This document shows, piece after piece, positions 1-7,627 of a stretch of DNA of 64,000 nt. Source of the DNA: Salinibacter sp. 10B (GTDB lineage: Bacteria; Bacteroidota; Rhodothermia; Rhodothermales; Salinibacteraceae); assembly GCF_002954405.1 (NCBI RefSeq), contig NZ_MQWC01000005.1, forward strand, positions 186,001-250,000, written 5' to 3'. The position numbers and the translations under genes were made by a program. Every line of letters starts with the position of its first letter. Position 1 is the first letter of the stretch. The notes beneath the pieces were generated by a model, which was not told where the DNA came from, searched no databases, and worked only from the letters and a program-made list of their open reading frames with translations.

Positions 1-590
1 GTTTTCGGTGGGAGATTGGGGAAAAAGGTCGTCATCCATTCGAACGGATTCGCGCGATCAAACTGGCTGCTTTCATAGCGCGAAAGGTCCAGCGGCAAGG
101 AAGAGATGTGAGCGGCAAGCGCTCTCGGACGCAATAACATGTGCATTGTGTTCTCCCCCGATAAACGCCAAGTTTCCCAGGCTAGAACGTGTGCCGGGGA
201 GAGCCCAATGTGATCGACATTCCAGGTCCCAATGTTCGAACCTGGACCTTCCAGGCATTCAGAATCAAGAATCGATTCTGGAGATCGACAACGCACCTTC
301 GGCATGGTAGCCTCGACAGTTCAACTGTAGACTCTGCCCCGCTGACACGCCATCAGAAATGCGGCCCGTGATGTTTTAGGCGAGCCCGCGTCCTCAACGG
401 TGAACTTGTTTAACGCTGCCGGTAGTACCCCGATGTCCGCGCCATTAAGGAGGCAATTCGGAGGAATGGGGAAACGACCCTTTGCACAGGCTCGCTGGCG
501 TGGTGAACCTACTTTTCTTGGCCTAGGTGTCCTGAAGCTCGACGCTTGCGGTTCTTCGTCCCCAGTTCGAGGCGTTTGGTTCTATGTGTC
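1..590. other. No recognised gene
   Basis: I see no convincing coding region here on either strand. Reading frames of up to about 120 codons overlap each other and have no recognisable domain. A short inverted repeat (CCAGGT near 224, ACCTGG near 240) is present but lacks a T-run. Confidence 0.5.
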
Positions 591-1922
591 TCAGCGCGGC
601 GTCCTTGAGTCCGGCGACTCTGCTTCCGTGGTCCGCACATCCCGCACTTCACCTCCATCAGCGGGTGGTAGCTCGGAGAGTGGATTCTCAGAAGAGACCT
701 CCTTCCCGCTACGACCAGACCGAAGGAGACGAGTTAATAACACCCGTGCGGCGGTGCCCCTTCTGTAGAACCAGTGGCGATGCCGAACCCCCTCAACGAA
801 AAGGGTTAGAAGGACGGCCAGGAGCAGCACCGGGAGGTGGAACCGGAAGACAAAGTATGTGGCCAGCGAAATGAGAACCAGCCAAAAGGTATTCTCGATC
901 CCCTCGGCTCCCAGTTTCTGAAGCCAGGCACGGAATCCGGAACGTGTCCCCATCCTCCCTGTCTCTTGTTTGCGCTCGGCCTGTACAGTGGACTGGGGAG
1001 ATGGCCCGAGTTCCCAACTCAGGCTGTACCACGTGAGGCCCACCAGCGCCCCCCAAAGGAAAAAGAGGAGCCAAGGAGAGAGAACGTGATCGCCGTGGCG
1101 GAGAGCAAGGTAAAGGTTAGCGAGCACGAGGGGGCCAGGCATGGGGCCAAGCACAGTGTCGTGGATGTCCAGATTGCGGCCGAGTGCCCCGATCACCACA
1201 ATACGATCCTTGAAATAATGTCGCACCGCCGTCGTGTCCGTTAGGACGGAGAGAAGCTGGCCCAGCGGAAGAGGAGCCGGCATCGCCTGTACAGGTAGAC
1301 GCAGGTCCGGAATGAATCTCGGAAGGCGCAGCAGACCAAGTACCGGCTCGCTTGGATGCAGAACGCGATGCATATGAAGCGGGATCGTCGCCCGATCGCC
1401 ATCGACGAGGGAGAATCGGACGAACGTGTTGCCGTCCTGAGAATACTGGGCGAGGGCGCGTGGCGCATCGACGGCTAAGTTGACAGGAGTGCCGGAAGCG
1501 TCGAGCGTGTACGGGATGACGAGGTTGCGAACGCCCTCAATGGCGTCCTGCAGAGCCGCGTCGTGCGGAGACGGATCGAGAAACAAGATGTCACAGAGGA
1601 CAAATCGGTGGACGTTCGTATCAGCGAGAAGACGAAAGAGCGCCGTGAGCTCTGCCCTGTCGGTGATGGGACGCTCCCCGATTGGGAACCCTTCGTCGTC
1701 GACGGCCTCGACGAGCATGGGGTCGTAGGCCGTGTCGATGAATATAAACTCGTCCCAGGCGTGCTCCGGAGCGCGCGCTATCGCCCCGTGAATGATCGAC
1801 GAGACTTGTACCAGAAGCTTCTCATCCTCGAGGGGAAGCCCGTACCGGAGCCACCCGAGCGCGAACAAGAGGAGTGCGGTGCCGAACACGACGCTGTGAG
1901 GAAGCCAGGACTGTCGCAGCAT
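591..1922 (-). CDS. CHASE2-domain membrane protein without an effector domain
   Basis: 443 residues. A transmembrane helix near residues 9-28 is followed by a long extracytoplasmic segment (about 30-275). That segment ends in the block typical of CHASE2 sensor domains: VVIGA, then DIHDT, LGPMPG and LANLYLAL. Further hydrophobic helices lie at about 283-302 and 345-380. CHASE2 is a predicted extracellular ligand-sensing domain, usually joined to a cyclase, kinase or diguanylate cyclase. Here only a short basic cytoplasmic tail follows, so the protein would have to signal through a partner. It is the last gene of the leftward caspase island, 42 bp after the FecR-like gene, and is probably co-transcribed with it. 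The ATG start immediately precedes the hydrophobic helix. The domain call is fairly secure; the ligand and role are unknown. Confidence 0.75.
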   Translation of the reverse strand: MLRQSWLPHSVVFGTALLLFALGWLRYGLPLEDEKLLVQVSSIIHGAIARAPEHAWDEFIFIDTAYDPMLVEAVDDEGFPIGERPITDRAELTALFRLLADTNVHRFVLCDILFLDPSPHDAALQDAIEGVRNLVIPYTLDASGTPVNLAVDAPRALAQYSQDGNTFVRFSLVDGDRATIPLHMHRVLHPSEPVLGLLRLPRFIPDLRLPVQAMPAPLPLGQLLSVLTDTTAVRHYFKDRIVVIGALGRNLDIHDTVLGPMPGPLVLANLYLALRHGDHVLSPWLLFFLWGALVGLTWYSLSWELGPSPQSTVQAERKQETGRMGTRSGFRAWLQKLGAEGIENTFWLVLISLATYFVFRFHLPVLLLAVLLTLFVEGVRHRHWFYRRGTAARVLLTRLLRSGRSGKEVSSENPLSELPPADGGEVRDVRTTEAESPDSRTPR

Positions 1923-1964
1923 GAGACGAAGCGGATGAGAGGGGGTTGCTCGAAAGACCCGGGT

Positions 1965-2879
1965 TTATGACTGTCCCAGGTGTTGATCCATCCAGGCCTC
2001 TACGTGCGGGCGGTAGGGAGTGCCATACGCGTCCTGAAGGAAGCCATAGACCTCCCGTCGAACGTCGTCGAGGGGACGGTCCTGCGCGCGCACCACACGC
2101 ACCAGAGCGCGCACCTCTTGCGCCACCCGCCCAGGGGAAGGGGCAACTGGATGGACCGCCGCCAGCAGGCGCGTCTCTTCGGGCGACACCCAGTGGAGCA
2201 TGACGGGCGGTGGGGCGGTTCCATGCTCTTCCGAAGTCACCAGGAGACCCATCAGTGTGTCCGGCACGATGCGCAGGTGACCCGCCGCAACGCGTACCTC
2301 TCGGGTTTCCTCCCCTCCCACGGATCGGAAAATCAGGCGCCCTCCAGTTTCCAGTCGGTGTTGGAGCGTCCCGGCTACAGGCACTTCGTGGACATCGAGC
2401 ATCAGATACCGCGGAACGTCAAAGTGACGGCGCACGTCGAGGAGGGTGCGCAGCGTATCCGGACGCGGCGCCCCCCGGGTATGGAGCTGACGCTGACTGA
2501 TTGGATCCATCAGCACCGTGCTGACGACAGCCAACCAAACCTCAGACGATGATCGGGACGTTGTTAGTTTCGCGGAGCCGGCCTGAGGACGAACGAGGAT
2601 TCTTCCCAAGGTGGGGCAGAGCGCCAGGGTTCGGTCATTCGAAGAGGCGAATTGCAGGGTGTCTGTGGGGGTGAAAGAGTCCCCGGGAACCAGGATTGTA
2701 TCCTGTCCTGTGTTTTCCGCCGAAGCGTGCCATACCGAGCCGCGCACGTGAATCACCGTGCAGGGTTGAGCCAACACCGGCGCCGGACCCAGAAGAGCGG
2801 CAAACAGACAGAGGTTCGTCAGCAATGCCAGGTGCCAGTGAAATCGGAGACGGAAACGAAAACTCCTAATATTGTGCAT
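1965..2879 (-). CDS. Secreted FecR-like protein of unknown function
   Basis: The ATG at 2879 gives 304 residues; the frame extends upstream only to a TTG. A basic N-terminus, a hydrophobic stretch (LALLTNLCLFAALL) and PVLAQ form a clear signal peptide, so the protein is periplasmic or surface exposed. The first part of the mature protein (VRGSVW, a gap, then PGDSF, TLQFAS and RTLAL) resembles the beta-rich repeat of FecR-type domains, though weakly. The C-terminal half is predicted helical and has no recognisable domain. It lies directly upstream of the CHASE2 gene in the same direction. FecR-like and CHASE2 proteins are often neighbours, which supports a paired sensing role, but this is inference. 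Confidence 0.55.
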   Translation of the reverse strand: MHNIRSFRFRLRFHWHLALLTNLCLFAALLGPAPVLAQPCTVIHVRGSVWHASAENTGQDTILVPGDSFTPTDTLQFASSNDRTLALCPTLGRILVRPQAGSAKLTTSRSSSEVWLAVVSTVLMDPISQRQLHTRGAPRPDTLRTLLDVRRHFDVPRYLMLDVHEVPVAGTLQHRLETGGRLIFRSVGGEETREVRVAAGHLRIVPDTLMGLLVTSEEHGTAPPPVMLHWVSPEETRLLAAVHPVAPSPGRVAQEVRALVRVVRAQDRPLDDVRREVYGFLQDAYGTPYRPHVEAWMDQHLGQS

Positions 2880-3346
2880 GCGAGCCGGGGACGGACTGGA
2901 CAACTAAAGTGGAAAAAGACCTTCGTGAGGAGAACAATACTATTATGCTGACGAGTCCGTCGCTTTCGCCATCTGCGACGTACAGAGGCCGACCTCACTT
3001 CTCGGTCCCATCAAATGAGAGAGAAAGAGGGCAAAGTGCTACGCGAACTGGCCTTACTCCATCAAGAGGGCGAGGATGAGGCAAAAGAGGGTCACTGCCT
3101 CGTCAAGTGACAGATTGAGGTTCAGCCCCTCATTGCCTCCCGAATCTTGTTGAGCGTCGGGCGACTGACGTGGTCAAGGCCGCGCGCCCCGCCCTCGGGT
3201 CCACAGGCCGACAGCACGACCTAGAGAAAGGGGACCCCTTGTCGGCTTTTAATAGAGTCGAGCCACAGCCTTGCGATCGGGTCGGGCTAGACCAACAGGA
3301 AGTACAAATACCGAGATTGAGGAAAAACGTCTCCGACACCGAGCTG
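2880..3346. other. Intergenic region, no gene recognised
   Basis: Only short frames without recognisable domains occur. One leftward frame near 3127-3190 ends with a helix-turn-helix-like tail (VSRPTLNKIREAMRG then stop), which may be a degraded DNA-binding fragment but is too short to call. The upstream region of the FecR-like gene presumably lies near 2880-2950. Confidence 0.4.
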
Positions 3347-4483
3347 TTACGGGACACGCAGTCGATAATACATCATCTGGGTCGAGAGCTGAACGGCGTC
3401 GAGTGAGCGCTCCCGAGCGCCCAGTCCCTCGATCAGCAGGCGGTAGAGATCTCTAATCACGTGATTGCTGTCGGCGAAGTACGCGTGCCCCAGCATGTCG
3501 TCGCCCGCCCCACTTACGTCCACGAAGTCCACGTGCTCACCCAGATCCAAGGCCCGTGCCCCAAGCCGTTCGTTGCCGTTGAAGAGGCGCGAGATCGACA
3601 GCGCATTGTCCTGGGCCGAGGCGTAAATGGTGATGCGCGTATCCGGAGCCGACAGCCGGGGCAAAATCTGTTCGACAAACACGTCTGCATCAATGTCAGG
3701 AGCCGCGAGAATGACCTCTTTGACCTTCCGACGCTCTTCCAGCCCGTGCACCATCATCAACTCCGAAAGCGCCCGTACGCCCCCGCGTGACCCCATGCTG
3801 TGAGCGACGAAGTACACCCGCTCGATATCCGCCTGCGCCGTCAGCAGGTGCAGGAACGACACCATGTCTGGCACGCTCCACTCGACGTTGTCCTCGTCGT
3901 GGGCATAGCCCGTCACAGTGCCCCGGGACGGCCAGCTGAAAAAGAGAACCGGCCCAGGAAATGCCAGGTCGTACTTGAGCTGTCCAGCTCGGCGCGCAGC
4001 CTCAGCAAAGCTTACGTTGTATCCGTGAACGAACACCAGTGCCTCTTTTCGGCTCGACCGGGCCCGCGCCAAGACGCGATGCACGAAATCCGTTTCGGCC
4101 ATCACGGCCACGTCCTGCACGGTCACGTGTCGGGAGGGGTCTTCCCGAAGCTCAAGCCGCCAAATCGAGGGACGCTCAATGTTGCCAACACGGTGACGTT
4201 GCGGAATGCTTACCGTACACGTGCCAAAGACGAGATCGCCACGCTCCGCGCCAAACACCAGTGCGTCTCGCCGGTCCGCCGGGGCGCGATCTGTCCCGTA
4301 GAACACCTCCACAACCGTGTAAGGCTCAGACGAGGTCGACTGCTTCGTAGCAGGAGTCGTCTTCGGTGGGGTGTTGGTGCCGGGCGACACGACCTCGTTT
4401 GAGGTGCCGCACCCGATGAGGAAAATTCCAATCCAGAGGAGTGGAAATAGGGTCCGAATGGTGTCCGGAGAGTGCTTCTTCAT
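3347..4483 (-). CDS. DUF900-type alpha/beta hydrolase lipoprotein
   Basis: 378 residues. A signal peptide ends in the lipobox LIGC (Cys25), so it is a predicted lipoprotein. The body matches the DUF900/esterase-like alpha/beta hydrolase family: VVEVFYGTDR at about 57, LVFVHGYNVSF around the oxyanion region, LFFSWPS, and a nucleophile elbow AHSMGS (Ser229). A candidate acid (AAPDID) and a late His (DSNHV) are present. The substrate cannot be predicted; family members are presumed serine hydrolases. Its ATG overlaps the TGA of the upstream gene by four bases (ATGA), which suggests translational coupling to the exported helical protein. It lies inside the caspase island. Confidence 0.8.
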   Translation of the reverse strand: MKKHSPDTIRTLFPLLWIGIFLIGCGTSNEVVSPGTNTPPKTTPATKQSTSSEPYTVVEVFYGTDRAPADRRDALVFGAERGDLVFGTCTVSIPQRHRVGNIERPSIWRLELREDPSRHVTVQDVAVMAETDFVHRVLARARSSRKEALVFVHGYNVSFAEAARRAGQLKYDLAFPGPVLFFSWPSRGTVTGYAHDEDNVEWSVPDMVSFLHLLTAQADIERVYFVAHSMGSRGGVRALSELMMVHGLEERRKVKEVILAAPDIDADVFVEQILPRLSAPDTRITIYASAQDNALSISRLFNGNERLGARALDLGEHVDFVDVSGAGDDMLGHAYFADSNHVIRDLYRLLIEGLGARERSLDAVQLSTQMMYYRLRVP

Positions 4484-5085
4484 TGTGATTCTTCTGCCTC
4501 CTCGTCTTCATCCTCTACCGTTTCGAGGTCCGCCTGCAGCGTTTTGTAGTCATTGAGGAGGTCGTCAATGTCTCCCCGCGCGTCCAAGACCATCTGGATG
4601 TTCTTTCGGGCCCGGTTGAAGCCACGGACGGCCCTGATCTGTTGGAGTCTCCCGAGCTCCCGGGGATTCAGGTTGTCGATGAGCGTCGAAAGGCGCTCCG
4701 TTTCCGAAACGAGAGTCGGGAGTGACTGAAACGCCTCCATCGTCATGAGTCCCAAAAAGTCGGTATCCTCGGTAGTCTCAAGGCTGAGCTCTCCTTCTCG
4801 GTACCGACTGGAGGTCTCTCGAAGTTGGTAGAGCCGTCCGGCCTGCAACGCAGACCGACGGAAAACGTCATCGAATGCTTCACTGCCAATGACCGAGTAC
4901 TCGAAATCGTCGTCTACGTAATCGTAGCGGTCCCGGTCTTCAAAGGATCGCAGGTCTTCATGGATCTCTGTCAGTTGGATCGATTCGACCCCTGCTCGCT
5001 TCAGCAGGGATGCAAGGCCTGGCCCTGCACCGATTAGTAACGAGATGGAAAGGGTGAAAGTCGAAACTAGACGGGTGGATAGCAT
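4480..5085 (-). CDS. Exported helical protein, unknown
   Basis: 201 residues. The N-terminus (about 1-25) is a signal-peptide-like hydrophobic stretch ending GPGLAS. The rest is highly charged and predicted almost wholly helical, with possible coiled coil near residues 120-195, and it ends in an acidic tail (DEDEEAEESQ). No known domain is recognised. Its stop overlaps the start of the DUF900-type hydrolase lipoprotein, so the two are probably translated together and may form a complex at the envelope. It could be an accessory or inhibitory subunit of the hydrolase; nothing in the sequence proves that. Confidence 0.6.
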   Translation of the reverse strand: MLSTRLVSTFTLSISLLIGAGPGLASLLKRAGVESIQLTEIHEDLRSFEDRDRYDYVDDDFEYSVIGSEAFDDVFRRSALQAGRLYQLRETSSRYREGELSLETTEDTDFLGLMTMEAFQSLPTLVSETERLSTLIDNLNPRELGRLQQIRAVRGFNRARKNIQMVLDARGDIDDLLNDYKTLQADLETVEDEDEEAEESQ

Positions 5086-5179
5086 CGGAGTCTTTGGGTG
5101 TGGATGCGCAAATATTCGGAATAGGAGGTTGATGCTTCAGCACGGATGTAGGTGGTGGGAGTGAGATTTGCCCAGCGGA

Positions 5180-6559
5180 TCACGGGAGGCGACGGAGCAA
5201 TGCCCGGGCGCGATCGTCTCCGCTTTCATGCCGTCGTTCCAATGCGGCGCGGGCCTTGTCGTACCCTTGCTCGGCCGCCTGGTAATACCACCGCCGAGCA
5301 TTGGCCTCATCTTTTGGACGGCCCCGGCCGCTTTCGTAGACGAGCCCGAGCCGAAACTGTCCTTCGGCGAGTCCCTGCTTGGCGGCCCGTTCGTAAAGGT
5401 CGGCCGCTCGCGCATCGTCCTGGCGACGTCCCCCAAATCCCCCACTGTACATTCCCCCGAGGAAATACTGGGCCTTTGCGTGGCCGCGCATTGACGCGAG
5501 TTGAAACCAATCGGCTGCTTTCTCTGGATCTTCTGAAACCCCGCGTCCTGCCAGATACATCGTGCCGAGATAATACTGGGAATCCATATGCCCAGCCCGT
5601 GCCGCCTTTCGAAGCAGGGGAAGGGCCGATGCATAGTCCTTGCGGTTGTAGTAAGAGCGGCCGTCGCGGACCCACCGCTCCACTTCTCCTGCCGACACAG
5701 CAGTAATGGGATTGTCGGGCTCACTTCCCGCTTCGGGGTCGGTAAAGTAAAACGGGAGAACATAGGAGGCCGAAAGCCACGGGCTCTGTGCCTGATTGCT
5801 CGCTTCGCGGACACGACGAGTGACCCGACGCATCATCTCCGCAGCCTCGATTCCAGGGCGCTCCAGCTCCGCCAGAAGCGCCTTGGTGAAAAGCCCATTG
5901 CGTCCCTCCACGTTATCGCTCGCAACGGCACCCGGCGCCGTCCCATATACCACCAGGGTTCCCCCCATCATGTCCCCCGAGGGAATGGCCCACCCCCCTC
6001 CGGCCCCTTCCCCTGTGACATTGTCCGGGAACGGATTGCTTCGGCAGGCATCGAGAACGATCACCTGATTGGTGGCACGGCTCAGCGCGCGAAGAACCTC
6101 TTCAAGAGGAACGGCCTCTTGATCGATGCGGAAATCACCGCCCTCAAGATCAGCGACGTCCACCGGAACGAGATAATTTTCCCCCTTCACCTCTACCCCG
6201 TGCCCCGCGTAGAACAGGAGTGCCACCTCGGCCCCCTTTGCTTTTTTCGCAAAAGCCCGAACCGCCTCATACATGTTTGCACGGGACTGATCCAGCCGTT
6301 TGATGACATCGAACCCGAGGCGCTGAAGTGCCGCGGACATGTCCTCGGCATCGTGAACCGTGTTCTGCAACGGCGAGATCGAGGTGTATTCCGCGTTACC
6401 GAGTACGAGAGCAACGCGCCCTTCTCCGGGCTCGGTCGATGCGATGGTTACGCCGCGGCCATCCTCGATCTGCCCACGGACCGCGGGCACACAAAGAGAT
6501 AGCGGCACCACCAGCCAAAGTAACACCAGGACCCGGGGGCTCCGGAAGGATTCGACCAT
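5180..6559 (-). CDS. Exported caspase-family protease with Sel1 repeats
   Basis: I choose the ATG at 6559 because it places a standard signal peptide (LVLLWLVVPLSLCVPAVRG) at the N-terminus; the frame is open 30 codons further upstream. The 459-residue product has a caspase (peptidase C14) domain at about 47-300. It begins RVALVLGNAEYT and carries the catalytic His in YAGHGVE (His120) and Cys in LDACRSNP (Cys172). Three to four Sel1-like repeats follow (about 340-455; AGHMDSQYYLG, RGHAKAQYFLG, QGLAEGQFRLG). Sel1 repeats usually bind protein partners. The catalytic pair is intact, so it is a probable active cysteine protease acting outside the cytoplasm. Family members normally cleave after Arg/Lys or Asp; specificity cannot be read here. 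Confidence 0.88.
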   Translation of the reverse strand: MVESFRSPRVLVLLWLVVPLSLCVPAVRGQIEDGRGVTIASTEPGEGRVALVLGNAEYTSISPLQNTVHDAEDMSAALQRLGFDVIKRLDQSRANMYEAVRAFAKKAKGAEVALLFYAGHGVEVKGENYLVPVDVADLEGGDFRIDQEAVPLEEVLRALSRATNQVIVLDACRSNPFPDNVTGEGAGGGWAIPSGDMMGGTLVVYGTAPGAVASDNVEGRNGLFTKALLAELERPGIEAAEMMRRVTRRVREASNQAQSPWLSASYVLPFYFTDPEAGSEPDNPITAVSAGEVERWVRDGRSYYNRKDYASALPLLRKAARAGHMDSQYYLGTMYLAGRGVSEDPEKAADWFQLASMRGHAKAQYFLGGMYSGGFGGRRQDDARAADLYERAAKQGLAEGQFRLGLVYESGRGRPKDEANARRWYYQAAEQGYDKARAALERRHESGDDRARALLRRLP

Positions 6560-6722
6560 CGTTCTATAGATTTTAAGACCACTGTGGATGAGGCTCCCTA
6601 TCGGCACGCTGGATTGCCTTCGGACTCGGCACCGAATCTGCGTCGTCACGGCAAGCGGAGAGGGAAACTTAGCTCCCCCTCCCCACCCTGCCGCGGCCCC
6701 TTGCTGTGCTTCTGATTAGGGA

Positions 6723-7457
6723 TCAGTTCGTGGCTCCGTAGTACCCATTCCAGATGGAGCCGAGGTTGCGGACGTAAAGACGGAAGCTGCCGGTGTACCG
6801 AGGCGTCCATCTCAGGATACAGTAGTCGGTGTAGTCCGTATCGGAGTCGATGAGGTTACCATTATGATCGTAGACGTAGCAGTCGAGGTCAGTATCGCCG
6901 TCCCCACGAACTCGCACCTCCGCCAGCTCTCCCCCACGGAAGCTCCCCAAGTTCCACCGGTCCGTACTCCGCGCAGAAACGCGGTCGCTGAAGGTGCCGG
7001 GCTTCGGAATGCGGCCCCGGTCCTGCCCCATCATCGACTGCGTTTGGTCGACCATCGCTGTTACGGATTCGTTGCCTTCTGCCATCTCCCGTGCCGCGTT
7101 TAGCAGGCCCTCCGGCGTAAAATCAACATCTGGACGGGTCTTCTCGCCCGTGTCCGGCGCTCCCGCCTCGCCCTCTCTGGTCGCCTCGGATTCTTGGGCA
7201 CCGGCATTGATGAGGATCCGTGCGGCCGTTACGAGTGCCATCGGATCCCTCTCTGTCAGACCATACGTAGCCAGCTCAGCCGCGGTCTCGACGTAATCCA
7301 TGGTGGGCGAAGGGGCGGTGGTCGCCTTACCCTCAACGGTTAGGGCATTCGACCCGTTGTCTTGCTGTGCATAGCTTGCGTACGGGGCGTAAGCCATCAC
7401 CGAAAGCAGCATCAACGCGAGTGCCAAAGGGTGCCAATAGGCGTTAATCGAATTCAT
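6723..7457 (-). CDS. Secreted protein with PPC-like C-terminal domain
   Basis: 244 residues with a signal peptide (LALALMLLSVMAYA, cleavage near YASYAQ). The middle is low-complexity and acidic. The C-terminal about 80 residues resemble the bacterial pre-peptidase C-terminal (PPC) beta-sandwich: FRGGELAEVRVRGDGDTDLDCYV, then YDHNGNLIDSD and a final RWTPRYTGSFRLYVRN. PPC domains are usually found on secreted proteases. Here the domain is free, between two exported caspases, and a related domain occurs twice in the caspase lipoprotein at 12256-14310. This suggests a shared ligand or surface. The function is unknown. Confidence 0.7.
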   Translation of the reverse strand: MNSINAYWHPLALALMLLSVMAYAPYASYAQQDNGSNALTVEGKATTAPSPTMDYVETAAELATYGLTERDPMALVTAARILINAGAQESEATREGEAGAPDTGEKTRPDVDFTPEGLLNAAREMAEGNESVTAMVDQTQSMMGQDRGRIPKPGTFSDRVSARSTDRWNLGSFRGGELAEVRVRGDGDTDLDCYVYDHNGNLIDSDTDYTDYCILRWTPRYTGSFRLYVRNLGSIWNGYYGATN

Positions 7458-7627
7458 GGTAATCTGCTCGGATTGATTGAGAGAGGAATGAGGTAAGACC
7501 CGAGCGCCGAACGCTCGGACACTGCGTAGAAGCCACCATCGTGATGAGATTGTCAGGCAAATTGCCAGACACCTTCACCAGACACGAACATCGAAAATAG
7601 AATGAGTGTAGTGAACGAGCCGCTATT

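Noticed and set aside
221-246. CCAGGT/ACCTGG inverted repeat near the left edge
   Set aside because: The stem is short, there is no T-run and no gene to terminate.
3127-3190. Helix-turn-helix-like tail VSRPTLNKIREAMRG on the minus strand
   Set aside because: Only about 20 residues are readable and nothing upstream is consistent, so a transposase or regulator relic cannot be supported.
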